The position numbers and the translations under genes were made by a program. From a virus, in IMG/VR virus record IMGVR_UViG_3300037502_000788, positions 1 to 33,420 of that record: a stretch of 33,420 bases of DNA. One strand, written 5' to 3'. Below, piece after piece: positions 1 through 8,728 of this stretch (position 1 is the first letter of the stretch; each line of letters starts with the position of its first letter). Under the pieces are notes generated by a model, which searched no databases, had not been told where the DNA came from, and saw only the letters and a program-made list of their open reading frames with translations.

Positions 1-1
1 T

Positions 2-1189
2 TCGCCCGCAGAAAAACTGACCGTTGCAGCAGGGGGCGTTGATCGTGTGGGCGCAAACATATCAGGAGCGGTGACGCAACTGCGACTCGGTTCCAGCGGG
101 GTTGGTGATGCAATGCTAGTGTTGCAATACAACCGCACCACGGGCGCGTATCAGTTTAGTGAAGGCACTAACGGCAACACAGGCAGCCCAGATATCGCTG
201 TAGATGCAGCAGGTAACGTGGGGATCGGGATAAGCAGTCCAACTTCAAAACTCGACGTTGATGGGTCTGTAGTTTTTGGCGCATCTATTTTTACTGGCAA
301 AAATGTATCGACTAGTGATGTTGCAATCGAATTAGGCGGACAGCGAACCGGCAACGGAAACGCTTATCTTGATCTTCATGCGTTCTCTGGCGTTGATTAC
401 GCAGCGCGTTTTGGACGCACTTCTGGCGTAAACGGAACTGCTCAAATTTTTAATACTGGTACTGGAGACATGCAGATAACACAATTTGGTGCTGCGCCAA
501 TTGTGTTTAGTACAAACGGGTCCGAACGCATGCGCCTTGACTCCTCCGGCAATTTGGGGGTGGGGACGAGTTCGCCAACAGCAAAGCTGGATGTAAACGG
601 AGACGCCAGATTTACCAGCATTACTGGCAAAGCCTTCAGCGGCGAAGGCGGGCAGTTATCGCTTAACAATACAACAGACACTGGCACCGTTGTTTCGCTG
701 GATGTTGATAGTTCCAATCAAGCTCGCCTTTTTACTACCGTAAACAACACCAATCTAACTATTGGGCAGTTGGGCGGTACTGGTGGGCAAGTTTTATTTT
801 TTACTGAAAACACCGAACGCGCCCGGTTTGCCGCAACTGGTGAGTTTACGATTGCTGCCGGTGCGCAGACCACCCCGGTGGTGGTAACATTCTCTGCCAC
901 TGCGATGACGGTCAACTGCCGTCTTAGCAACGTGTTTACTACGACGTTTACAGCGAACGTCACCACCGCACCGACGATCAGCAACCCGCAGGACGGACAG
1001 ACCATCAACTGGTTCATCACCCAGGACGGCACGGGTGGGCGCACAATGACTTGGCCCGCTAGTTTTAAGTGGCCGTCTGGGTTCTCGACCACGCTGAGCA
1101 CTGCGGCTAACGCTGTAGACCTCGTGACGGCTACGTACCGCAGCGCCACGGGCTTCTGGTACGCTTCACTGCTGAAGGACTTCGCATGA
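2..1189 (+). CDS. Tail fibre / receptor-binding protein, 5'-truncated by the window
   Basis: Probable distal tail fibre protein contacting the host surface. The frame is open from base 2; the first in-frame start-like codon is a GTG at 47, but the preceding codons read SPAEKLTV, which matches the repeated motif inside the protein, so the true start lies upstream of the window. The motif 'G(N)(V/L)G(I/V)G..SP..KLDV(N/D)G' occurs at about bases 220-270 and 550-600. Such repeats are typical of phage fibre shafts that often end in a peptidase S74 chaperone, but no S74 domain is visible here. The C-terminal 100 residues are Thr/Ala/Ser-rich and end in a Trp/Tyr-rich segment. The middle is richer in A/T than the genes from 1.6 kb on, which fits exchange of host-range modules. 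The stop overlaps the next start (ATGA). Confidence 0.8.
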   Translation, partial: SPAEKLTVAAGGVDRVGANISGAVTQLRLGSSGVGDAMLVLQYNRTTGAYQFSEGTNGNTGSPDIAVDAAGNVGIGISSPTSKLDVDGSVVFGASIFTGKNVSTSDVAIELGGQRTGNGNAYLDLHAFSGVDYAARFGRTSGVNGTAQIFNTGTGDMQITQFGAAPIVFSTNGSERMRLDSSGNLGVGTSSPTAKLDVNGDARFTSITGKAFSGEGGQLSLNNTTDTGTVVSLDVDSSNQARLFTTVNNTNLTIGQLGGTGGQVLFFTENTERARFAATGEFTIAAGAQTTPVVVTFSATAMTVNCRLSNVFTTTFTANVTTAPTISNPQDGQTINWFITQDGTGGRTMTWPASFKWPSGFSTTLSTAANAVDLVTATYRSATGFWYASLLKDFA

Positions 1190-1611
1190 GCTTTGCTGCG
1201 CGGCCTGCTGGAAACGTATCAAACAGTCTCGTAATTTTACCCGTTAGTTTGTACGTTTTTGATGAGAGTATTTTTACCAGCACTGCAACTTTTTTGCTAA
1301 ATAGCGACGGGACGTACTCAAGTACTGCTAATAAATCTAGTCCTTCTGGAATTTGGCTTCTTTCGGGCGCTTCTAGTGCGTATGAAACGCGTTTTGTTCT
1401 GACTTCTGGCTCATTAAACAATGGCGGAACATTAAATACTTGGCAGTCTTTGGCATCAAATATTTCTTGGAGTAACCAATCTGTCCCTTCTGGAGGTATA
1501 TATTATATAGATAGGGATGCCGTTGGAATACTTCAAATACGCAGTGCAATAACTTTAGCAGTGCTATCTTCCGTACAACTAAGAGTTAGATCTCTATCCA
1601 CAAACGTGTAG
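1186..1611 (+). CDS. Hypothetical protein downstream of the tail fibre
   Basis: A 141-residue protein of unrecognised family. It starts on the ATG that overlaps the fibre stop codon (ATGA), so translation is probably coupled to it. The sequence is rich in Ser, Thr, Asn and aromatic residues, with many short predicted beta strands and no cysteines, which resembles phage fibre tips or fibre-associated proteins. No signal peptide or membrane segment is obvious. The DNA is clearly more A/T-rich than the lysis genes that follow, suggesting separate acquisition. From its position it may be a fibre accessory or adhesion protein; that is inference from context only. Confidence 0.7.
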   Translation: MSFAARPAGNVSNSLVILPVSLYVFDESIFTSTATFLLNSDGTYSSTANKSSPSGIWLLSGASSAYETRFVLTSGSLNNGGTLNTWQSLASNISWSNQSVPSGGIYYIDRDAVGILQIRSAITLAVLSSVQLRVRSLSTNV

Positions 1612-1622
1612 TTTGGTCGGCC

Positions 1623-1868
1623 ATGATCCCCCGCGACAAACTCCTCCATGTTGCCCTTGGTGTGCTTGCCATCGCCTGTGCGCTCATCGCGCTCACCATC
1701 CACGCATGGTTTGGGCTAGGGCCTACGCTCGCGTACACGACAACGGTTGTCGGGCTGCTTTACGAAGTCCAGCAAAAATACCGTGGTGAAGGCACCGTGG
1801 ACATCTGGGACGCCGTAGCAACCGCCGCGCCGGGGTTTGTAGCCTGGGCTGTATTGGAACTCCTATGA
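1623..1868 (+). CDS. Small membrane protein, possible holin or lysis accessory
   Basis: An 81-residue protein with hydrophobic stretches at about residues 8-28, 30-47 and a weaker one at 62-81. It begins with a charged 'PRDKLLH' segment and has a conserved-looking Asp/Trp/Asp segment (TVDIWDAVAT) before the last hydrophobic region. It lies directly before the endolysin, whose ATG overlaps its stop by four bases. Small multi-span proteins next to an endolysin are often holins or other lysis helpers, but a clearer three-TM holin lies downstream of the endolysin, so the role of this one is uncertain. The ATG at 1623 comes 12 bases after the preceding stop. Confidence 0.7.
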   Translation: MIPRDKLLHVALGVLAIACALIALTIHAWFGLGPTLAYTTTVVGLLYEVQQKYRGEGTVDIWDAVATAAPGFVAWAVLELL

Positions 1869-2341
1869 ACTTTGACGCCGCCTTTGACATCGTCCTCAAG
1901 CACGAGGGCGGGTTTGTTGACCATCCAGATGATCCGGGTGGCGCCACTAATTTTGGCATCACTGAGGCTGTAGCTCGGCGTGCGGGATATCGGGGGCATA
2001 TGCGAGACCTGCCCGTGGATCTTGCCAAGCGCATTTACAAAGCCGAGTATTGGGATGCTGTCCGTGCCGATGAGCTTCCGCCCAGTGTGCGCTACGTCAT
2101 TTTCGACGGTGCGGTGAACAGCGGTGTGGGGCAGGCTACGCGCTGGCTCCAGCGTGCAGTGGGTGTACCGGCTGACGGCATCATCGGGCCCCGGACTCTT
2201 GCAGCCGCCAACGCGCTCAACGGCGATGCACTGCGTAGTAAGGTGCTGGGTCAACGCTTGCGCTTCATGACGGACCTCAAAAACTGGCCTTCGTTTTCAC
2301 GTGGCTGGGCGCGGCGTATCGCTGACCTGCTGGAGATGTGA
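1865..2341 (+). CDS. Endolysin, GH108-type muramidase with peptidoglycan-binding C-terminal part
   Basis: Cell-wall hydrolase that degrades host peptidoglycan at the end of infection. The N-terminus carries the glycoside hydrolase 108 signature: HEGG at residues 13-16, with Glu14 the expected catalytic acid, followed by 'DDPGGATNFGIT' at about 22-33. A second conserved block around 75-116 (FDGAVNSG, WLQ, DGIIGP) matches the PG_binding_3 region usual in this family. At 158 residues it is slightly short but complete. There is no signal peptide, so release would depend on a holin. It overlaps the small membrane protein upstream (ATGA) and the holin gene downstream, forming a lysis cassette inside the virion gene block. 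Confidence 0.92.
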   Translation: MNFDAAFDIVLKHEGGFVDHPDDPGGATNFGITEAVARRAGYRGHMRDLPVDLAKRIYKAEYWDAVRADELPPSVRYVIFDGAVNSGVGQATRWLQRAVGVPADGIIGPRTLAAANALNGDALRSKVLGQRLRFMTDLKNWPSFSRGWARRIADLLEM

Positions 2342-2880
2342 TGTCCTGGAACCGCGAAGACTGGAAGAACCTTGTCAGGACGGTTGCTCCTGGCCTCGCC
2401 ACGGCCCTTGGTGGCCCGCTGGCGGGCGCTGCGGTTCAGACCATCTCCACGGCAGTCCTGGGCAAACCTGACGGCACGGAAGAGGAAGTTGCCACCGCCG
2501 TCGCCTCCGGTGGGGCGGATGCCCTAGTCAAGCTCAAGGAAGCCGAGAACGCCTTCGTCATCAAGATGAAGGAACTGGGGATTGACCTTGAGAAGGTCCA
2601 CGCGGGTGACCGTGCCGATGCCCGGAACCGGGAAGTGAAGACCGGAGATGTCTGGACGCCCCGTGTGCTTGCAGCTACTATCGTTGGCGGCTTCCTGACG
2701 ATGGTCTACATGGTCTTGTCCGGTTACGTCGAAGGGCTCAAAGATCCGCTGGTGGCAGGCATGGTCGGTACGCTAATTGGCTACGTCAGTGCTAAGGCCG
2801 ATCAAGTCGTTTCCTACTACTTCGGATCCAGCGCAGGCAGTGCAGCCAAGACGGATCTGCTGGCACGAAACGGTAAATAA
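2341..2880 (+). CDS. Holin, three-transmembrane family
   Basis: Membrane protein expected to time lysis by permeabilising the inner membrane for the endolysin. Hydrophobic segments lie at about residues 13-33, 108-128 and 135-160, separated by a long charged alpha-helical stretch (about 45-100). This is the layout of the 3TM holin family (Holin_3TM, DUF3154), whose usual length is close to the 179 residues here. The ATG at 2341 sits in a TGATG overlap with the endolysin stop and is preferred; a GTG three bases earlier would add one residue. A two-base gap separates it from the gp10-like gene. Confidence 0.8.
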   Translation: MSWNREDWKNLVRTVAPGLATALGGPLAGAAVQTISTAVLGKPDGTEEEVATAVASGGADALVKLKEAENAFVIKMKELGIDLEKVHAGDRADARNREVKTGDVWTPRVLAATIVGGFLTMVYMVLSGYVEGLKDPLVAGMVGTLIGYVSAKADQVVSYYFGSSAGSAAKTDLLARNGK

Positions 2881-2882
2881 TT

Positions 2883-4751
2883 ATGCTCCGCAAAGTCATA
2901 CTAAAGCCCGGAGTTAACAGGGAAGGAACCCGCTACGCGACGGAGGGTGGGTGGTATGACTGCGACAAAATTCGTTTTCGTCAAGGTAACCCCGAAAAGA
3001 TCGGCGGCTGGCAGCAAGTCAACAACCTGCAATTTTTTGGCGTTTGCCGTTCGCTATGGACCTGGGCAACGCTTAGCAGCGTCAAGTACGTAGGTCTCGG
3101 GACGAACCTAAAATACTACATCGCGCTTGCTGGCGGCGGTGCATACAACGATGTCACGCCACTGCGTAAGACCGTCAATCCGATGCTGGGGCCAAATCCT
3201 CCAGGGACGGGCAATCCTTTTTCCGCCAACGGCACGACGACGGTCACGGTTACTGACGCAGCGCACGGCTGCGTCACGGGAGACTTCGTCACCTACAGCG
3301 GATCAACGACTGCCGTCTTCAACGCAGAGTATCAGGTCACGGTGCTGACCAATGATACGTACACCATCACGTTGGCGTCGCCGCTTGCGGCGGGTTCCTA
3401 TGGTGGCGCGGCGGTAATTGCCCAGTATCAGATCAACGTTGGCGACGAAGTCCAAACTCCGCTCAGTGGTTGGGGCGGTGGCGGCTGGGGCCTGGGTACG
3501 TGGGGTGTGGGCGCTACGTCCACGACGTCTATCCGGATCTGGAACCATTACAACTTTGGTGAAGACCTGATTTACGGCCCAAAAGACAGCGCCCTCTATT
3601 ACTGGGACGCATCAGCGGGCACATCCACCCGAGGCGTAGCCCTGACGTCTCTTTCCGGCGCGTCGGACGTCCCGACGGTGCAGCGGGTGTTCTTAGTCTC
3701 TGACGCTTCACGCTTCGTCCTGGCCTTCGGGTGCAACGACTACGGAAGCTCGGCGCAAGACTTCATGCTGATCCGTTGGTCAGATCAGGAGAGCGCGGTC
3801 AACTGGACTCCGTCCGCGATTACCCAAGCAGGCAGCTTGCGCTTGTCTCACGGCTCCGCTATTCAAGCGGTGGCTCAGGTCCGTCAGGAGATTGTGGTCT
3901 GGACGGACACTGCGTTCTACTCTCTCCAGTACCTTGGCCCGCCGATTGTCTGGGGCTCGCAGCTTCTGGCAGACAACATCTCCATTGTCAACGACCGCGC
4001 CTGGGCAACGGCTGCGGGCATCACCTACTGGATGGGCGACGAGAAGTTCTACGTCTACGATGGCCGAGTTCAGAGCCTCGTATGCGATCTGCGCCAGTAC
4101 ATCTTCAACGACTTCAACTTCAATCAGACTGAGCAAGTCTTTACGTCTACCAACGAGCAGTTCACGGAGATCTGGTGGTTCTACTGCTCCGCGAATTCAA
4201 ACACGGTAGATCGCTACGTTGTATACAACTACACCGAAAAGGTGTGGTACTACGGGACTATGGCTCGGACGGCTTGGATCGACGCCAGCATCGCCAGCAA
4301 CGTCCCGATGGCAACGGACTACAACCGACGCTTGATCTATCACGAAGTTGGTGTGGACGATGCGGCCACTACCACTCCCCAGCCCATCGAGGCGTACATC
4401 ACCTCCAGCCAGTTCGACATCGACGATGGTGACCGGGCGAGCTTCATCTGGCGTGTACTGCCGGACGTAAATTTTACGGGCTCCACGGCGACCAATCCGG
4501 TCATGAAGCTCACGCTTCTGCCGCTGCAAAGCTCCGGCTCGGGTTACAACGTCCCGGCCTCTCTCGGCGGCTCGGACAACGGCACGGTTACGCGCTCCGC
4601 GACGGTCCCCATTGAGGCTTACACCCAGCAGGTCAACATCCGGGTGCGCGGCAGGCAGTTGTCTCTGAAGGCTTCTTCTGACACGCTGGGCGTTCAATGG
4701 CAAATGGGCGCTACCCGTCTAGACCTTCGGCCTGATGGCAGGCGCGGATGA
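2883..4751 (+). CDS. P22 gp10-like DNA-stabilising / head-tail junction structural protein
   Basis: A 622-residue virion protein. The N-terminus ('KPGVNREGTRYATEGGWYDCDKIRF', with 'KIGGW' at about residues 40-44) resembles the phage DNA-stabilising family typified by P22 gp10, which closes the portal channel after packaging. A Gly/Trp-rich run lies at about residues 195-210, and much of the rest is beta-rich with repeated Trp/Tyr motifs, as in propeller-like tail-hub proteins. It follows the holin by two bases and its stop overlaps the next ATG (ATGA). The family assignment rests on the N-terminal pattern, so a general 'tail hub structural protein' is the safe reading. Confidence 0.7.
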   Translation: MLRKVILKPGVNREGTRYATEGGWYDCDKIRFRQGNPEKIGGWQQVNNLQFFGVCRSLWTWATLSSVKYVGLGTNLKYYIALAGGGAYNDVTPLRKTVNPMLGPNPPGTGNPFSANGTTTVTVTDAAHGCVTGDFVTYSGSTTAVFNAEYQVTVLTNDTYTITLASPLAAGSYGGAAVIAQYQINVGDEVQTPLSGWGGGGWGLGTWGVGATSTTSIRIWNHYNFGEDLIYGPKDSALYYWDASAGTSTRGVALTSLSGASDVPTVQRVFLVSDASRFVLAFGCNDYGSSAQDFMLIRWSDQESAVNWTPSAITQAGSLRLSHGSAIQAVAQVRQEIVVWTDTAFYSLQYLGPPIVWGSQLLADNISIVNDRAWATAAGITYWMGDEKFYVYDGRVQSLVCDLRQYIFNDFNFNQTEQVFTSTNEQFTEIWWFYCSANSNTVDRYVVYNYTEKVWYYGTMARTAWIDASIASNVPMATDYNRRLIYHEVGVDDAATTTPQPIEAYITSSQFDIDDGDRASFIWRVLPDVNFTGSTATNPVMKLTLLPLQSSGSGYNVPASLGGSDNGTVTRSATVPIEAYTQQVNIRVRGRQLSLKASSDTLGVQWQMGATRLDLRPDGRRG

Positions 4752-6097
4752 GTATCTGGGCCAACATCATCAAGCGGTTTAAGGCTCCGGCGCTGCCTAA
4801 GCCGACGGCTGAGTACAGCCAGCAGTATTTCGACAGCCTTGTAAACGTCCTCCGACTGTACTTCAATCAACTGGACAACCTGCTTGGAGAGATCGTGAGC
4901 GCACAGCCTGTAAATGTCCAGTTCTTCGGCAGTGCCATCGACGCGTTTGGTCGCGCCAGAACGAGCGCTCCGTACACGCTTTTTGATTCCCAGAACCGCT
5001 ACGAGAAGAACGACCAGTTTAGTGAGACCACCGCCACGGGCGGAACAGTCACGTACACTGCCAACGAAAGCACGGTCAATCTGAACGTCACCGCGTCCAG
5101 TGGTTCCGAGGTTGTTCGCCAGACTTACAGGTCTTTTTCTTACCAGCCGGGTAAGGGCCTGCTGGTGATGAACACGTTCGTGCTGCCCACGGCAAATGCG
5201 AACCAGCGGATTCGGATTGGTTACTTCAATACTGAAAACGGCGTGTTTCTTGAGCGAGATGGCACGACGGTTTACATCGTTCGCCGCACGTACGTAACGG
5301 GTATGGCGGTGGATACCCGGGTCACGCAATCTGACTGGAACGGAGATAAGCTTGACGGTACGGGGGATTCTGGCTTCACTTTGGATTTGACCAAGGCGCA
5401 GATCTTCTGGGAAGACTTTGAATGGCTGGGCGTCGGATCCGTCCGGGCCGGGTTCGTCATCAACGGGCAAACCATCATTTGTCACACCTTCCAGAATGCC
5501 AACAATCTTACCAGCGTTTACATGACGACGGCGATTCTGCCGGTGCGGTACGAGATTACGAACACGGGCGCCAGCACAGGGGCAACGGTCAAGCAGATCT
5601 GCTCGACGGTGATTTCCGAGGGTGGCTACGAGAAGAAGGTTGCCACCACCGTGGTCCGAATGACTTCGGCCAATGCAAGCATCGGCACTTCTTTTGTTCC
5701 GCTGATGTCTATCCGGCTGGCTTCTGGTAGGACGGGCGCAATTGTTGTGCCGGATGGCTACTCGGTTCTTCCGACTGCTTCTTCGGCGGTGACGTTTGAG
5801 GTTGTGGCGGTCAGGAACCCAGTCTTGTCGGGCGCGTCCTGGGGCGCTACGGACTCCAACAACGTTGAGCGAGACCTGTCGGCCACGAGCTACACGGGCG
5901 GCACGGTTGTGTTTTCGCAGTATGTCCTGGCCTCAAACCTGTCCAGCGGCCTGACCGGAAACGGCCAAGATTACAACTGGGATCTGCAACTTGGCGCTAC
6001 CATCGGGGGTGTGAGTGATATTTACACCATCGCCATCCGAGCGCTCAGCGGCACGCACAGTGCAATCGGTAGCCTCTCCTTCTGGGATCTGACCTGA
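4748..6097 (+). CDS. Virion structural protein, probable tail component
   Basis: A 449-residue protein. Residues 23-50 form an amphipathic helix (YFDSLVNVLRLYFNQLDNLL), followed by 'DAFGRARTSAPYTLFDSQ' at 65-82, a pattern I associate with structural proteins of environmental tailed phages. The rest looks beta-rich, with many Thr/Val/Gly stretches and no catalytic motif. It overlaps both neighbours by start/stop fusion (ATGA at 4748; the next ATG shares its last base), so it probably belongs to the same structural operon as the gp10-like protein. The exact role in the particle cannot be read from sequence. Confidence 0.65.
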   Translation: MSIWANIIKRFKAPALPKPTAEYSQQYFDSLVNVLRLYFNQLDNLLGEIVSAQPVNVQFFGSAIDAFGRARTSAPYTLFDSQNRYEKNDQFSETTATGGTVTYTANESTVNLNVTASSGSEVVRQTYRSFSYQPGKGLLVMNTFVLPTANANQRIRIGYFNTENGVFLERDGTTVYIVRRTYVTGMAVDTRVTQSDWNGDKLDGTGDSGFTLDLTKAQIFWEDFEWLGVGSVRAGFVINGQTIICHTFQNANNLTSVYMTTAILPVRYEITNTGASTGATVKQICSTVISEGGYEKKVATTVVRMTSANASIGTSFVPLMSIRLASGRTGAIVVPDGYSVLPTASSAVTFEVVAVRNPVLSGASWGATDSNNVERDLSATSYTGGTVVFSQYVLASNLSSGLTGNGQDYNWDLQLGATIGGVSDIYTIAIRALSGTHSAIGSLSFWDLT

Positions 6098-8007
6098 TGG
6101 CTCGCAACCGGCTCGCAACGGAAAACGAACTGGAGTTCGGTGGAGACGAGTTTTTCCAGCCGACTGACCTGAGCTTTGTCGCGCCCGTTGTTCCCGTTGC
6201 GGCTACGCCTGCTCCCGTAGTTCCCGCTCCCGCCCCTGCGTTCTCTCTGCCCGCTGGTTGGGAGGCTTCGTATATCGACACTTTCCGGATGCCGGGTAGT
6301 GAAGAGATTATTCAGCAGGAAACCAAACCCTACGAGTTCGGAATTCGGGATGAAGACATCCTACGTTCTCTTGGGTTCCAAGGTCCTACGATAGGCGAGA
6401 CCATTGAAGGCTACGGCGAGTACGCAACGCCGAAGCAATCCTTGACTCCCGAAGCGCAAGCGTTTCTCCAGCAGGGCGGTTACAAACTAGCTTCTCGTCG
6501 CGGCCAAGGTGGGGATTGGTTTACGGCTGTAGATCCTACGGGTAAGCCTGTTGGTGAAGCGGTGTTCCGCAAGGATGAGTTTGATCCGTTGTGGAATTTG
6601 GTTACTGGGGTTCTTTCCGCCGCCGCAGGTAATGTAGCTGCCGCAGGGCTGGCTGGTGCGGGGATGCCGTCAGCGCTCGCCAGGGGGGTTACGTCCTACA
6701 TCGGTACTGGTGGTAATGAGCAAGCCGCGCTGGGCGCGGGTATCGGCTCCCTCGCAACACCCTACATCGGCGGCGCAGCCAAGGCGGCGAGCGAGGCTGT
6801 TGGCGGGGGAACGCTTGGAGATATTGCCGGTCGGGCTGTTACGGGCGCAGGTACTTCTGCTCTTGGCGCAGCCGTACGTGGCGGGGATATTGGTGAAGCG
6901 CTTCTTTCAGGGGCGCTGGGGGGTGGTACGGGTGCGGCTGTAAACGCCACAACTGCTGGCGTACTCGATCAGTTGGACTTGCCTGCTCCGGTGGAGCGTG
7001 TTGTCGGAACAGCACTGACTAATGCGCTGCTGGGTCGAGACGTTGAGAAGGCTGTTACCAATGCGCTTTTTGGTGAAATAGTTACAGCGGGGAAAGAAGC
7101 AGCCGCACAGGAAAAACTGCTAGAAACTGCGTACGGTCCTAAAAGCGGCTGGAGCCAGGACACTCCGAAAAACCAGGAGATGTACCGGGAGATCTGGTTT
7201 GATGAAGCCCCTGCCCCTGCCCCTGCCCCTGCCCCTGCACCTGTTCCCGAATCCGCTCCAGTAACACCCATCCCCGTCTCTTCCCTGGTAGACGAGATTT
7301 TGGCGGCGCCCACCGTGGAGTCCATCAGTGACGAGGAGCTACTAAGCTACATCTTGCCGGACTACGTGTTTGAGCAGCCGGCGCCCGTTACTGAACTGGC
7401 ACCTTTTGAGGTCACCGCTACACGGCCTGAAGAAGCACTTCCTGAAGAGTTCGTGCCGGTGACGATGCCTGAGGAAGAGCCTGCTCCTGTTACGCAACTT
7501 GCGCCCCAGGAGATTACCGCTGCGAGACCTGAAGAGGCGCTCCCTGAGGAGTTCATCCCGGTGACGATGCCTGAAGAAGAACGGCGTGTTAACGTAACTG
7601 AAGGTACACCTGCTCAGGTAGAGATTATTGCGCCCCGGGTCGAGCCGGCGCCTATCCCGTCAGTGCTGGACATCGAAGACATACTGCGCACACCGATCCC
7701 GCAGGAAGACCTCGGCGACCTGACGAAGCCTGTGCTGGGCTACATGGAAGAGGACAGAACGCCTGTTGCTCCCAGCCCTGCACCTAGCCCAGCCCCTGCG
7801 CCCGCTCCGGCTCCCTCACCTGCTCCCGCCCCCGCTGCAAAACCGAAAAACGATCTTGACGCATTGCTGTTGGCGCTGGCGATGATGCAGCAGCGGCAGC
7901 CGGAAGAGGATGAGTACCGCGTTGCGCAAATCCTAGCGCGCTCTCCCTTCGGGTCGATCTTGGACGAAACTGGACGGGGCGGCCTACCGGGTATTTTGAG
8001 AGGTTGA
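6097..8007 (+). CDS. Structural protein with Gly/Ala-rich core and Pro-Ala linkers
   Basis: A 636-residue protein of unrecognised family. Residues about 165-290 are Gly/Ala-rich with alternating small and hydrophobic residues, a glycine-zipper-like composition seen in phage proteins that enter the host envelope during DNA ejection. Two Pro-Ala linkers occur (about residues 370-382 and 557-580). Between them a 34-residue unit is repeated in tandem (from about residue 429), with acidic Glu-rich segments. The architecture suggests a modular, flexible particle protein. It shares a base with the preceding stop and ends one base before the next ATG. An internal virion or ejection role is inferred from composition and position. 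Confidence 0.6.
   Translation: MARNRLATENELEFGGDEFFQPTDLSFVAPVVPVAATPAPVVPAPAPAFSLPAGWEASYIDTFRMPGSEEIIQQETKPYEFGIRDEDILRSLGFQGPTIGETIEGYGEYATPKQSLTPEAQAFLQQGGYKLASRRGQGGDWFTAVDPTGKPVGEAVFRKDEFDPLWNLVTGVLSAAAGNVAAAGLAGAGMPSALARGVTSYIGTGGNEQAALGAGIGSLATPYIGGAAKAASEAVGGGTLGDIAGRAVTGAGTSALGAAVRGGDIGEALLSGALGGGTGAAVNATTAGVLDQLDLPAPVERVVGTALTNALLGRDVEKAVTNALFGEIVTAGKEAAAQEKLLETAYGPKSGWSQDTPKNQEMYREIWFDEAPAPAPAPAPAPVPESAPVTPIPVSSLVDEILAAPTVESISDEELLSYILPDYVFEQPAPVTELAPFEVTATRPEEALPEEFVPVTMPEEEPAPVTQLAPQEITAARPEEALPEEFIPVTMPEEERRVNVTEGTPAQVEIIAPRVEPAPIPSVLDIEDILRTPIPQEDLGDLTKPVLGYMEEDRTPVAPSPAPSPAPAPAPAPSPAPAPAAKPKNDLDALLLALAMMQQRQPEEDEYRVAQILARSPFGSILDETGRGGLPGILRG
7207..7240 (+). repeat. Hexanucleotide GCCCCT-type tandem repeat coding for Ala-Pro
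   Basis: About five near-perfect copies of a six-base unit code for an Ala-Pro repeat in the structural protein. Copy number could vary by replication slippage without breaking the frame, since the unit is a multiple of three. Confidence 0.85.
7381..7584 (+). repeat. 102-bp tandem repeat, two copies (34 residues each)
   Basis: Two adjacent copies begin at 7381 and 7483. They encode 34-residue units starting APVTELAP and APVTQLAP and sharing 'RPEEALPEEF' and 'PVTMPEEE'. The DNA copies differ at many third positions, so the duplication is not recent. Confidence 0.85.
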
Positions 8008-8008
8008 T

Positions 8009-8728
8009 ATGATTGGTGACGAAGACATTGACAGCCAAGTACTGTTTGATTTTATGAAACAGTATGACGTAAATCCGTACGGCGTACTTAGCGGTTGGGG
8101 TGAAGACACGCTGTCTGCTATGGGCGTAGCAAATGATACGGAGCCAGGAAACTTCGATAAGTTTATCGGTGCGGTGCGCAACATTCCGGGCATCGGTAAG
8201 TTCGGCGCTGACTTACTGAAAAATTACGGACCTAGCATTGGAAACGCACTTACTTCCCGTGCTGGCTTAGCGGGTATCGCAGCGCTAATTTCAGCGCTTG
8301 ACCGTCAGAAAGCGAGTGGCGGCGGAACCCCGATGGCCTACGCAGGGCCGAAGCCTGTCACGAGGACGATGGAGCAAGGCAAGTACGGGCCAATTGCCCG
8401 GTACGCAGCCCAAGGCGGACTGATGCAGGCCTACGCCCAAGGCGGACATGTGAAGATGGAAGATGGTGGGTTCGTGCTGACCAAGAAGGCCGTTGATGGC
8501 GCAGGTGGTCCGCGAGGCTTGGCGGCGCTCGTGCCGCAGGCTAGAATGATCCGAGGCCCCGGCACAGGCACGAGTGATAGTATCCCTGCCAGTATCCAAG
8601 GTCGCAGCGGCGTAACCCCCGCCAAGGTGTCGAATGGTGAAGCGTACGTCCCCCGCCGCGCAGTTCAAGAAGCTGGAGGCCCTCAAGCCATGTACGCACT
8701 GATGAACAAACTCCAGCGGAGGGCATGA
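8009..8728 (+). CDS. Virion-associated protein with 'SDSIPA' and 'GE(A/F)(Y/V)V' motifs
   Basis: A 239-residue protein. The N-terminal half is helical with a short hydrophobic Ala/Ile stretch (about residues 83-96). The C-terminal half holds 'GGLMQAYAQGGHV' (about 136-148), 'GPGTGTSDSIPA' (about 184-195) and 'SNGEAYVPRRAV', a combination common in minor virion proteins of environmental phages. The first of these motifs recurs in the protein encoded at 9684. The ATG at 8009 follows the previous stop by one base, and the stop overlaps the next ATG. I assign a structural role from context; no enzymatic motif is visible. Confidence 0.6.
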   Translation: MIGDEDIDSQVLFDFMKQYDVNPYGVLSGWGEDTLSAMGVANDTEPGNFDKFIGAVRNIPGIGKFGADLLKNYGPSIGNALTSRAGLAGIAALISALDRQKASGGGTPMAYAGPKPVTRTMEQGKYGPIARYAAQGGLMQAYAQGGHVKMEDGGFVLTKKAVDGAGGPRGLAALVPQARMIRGPGTGTSDSIPASIQGRSGVTPAKVSNGEAYVPRRAVQEAGGPQAMYALMNKLQRRA

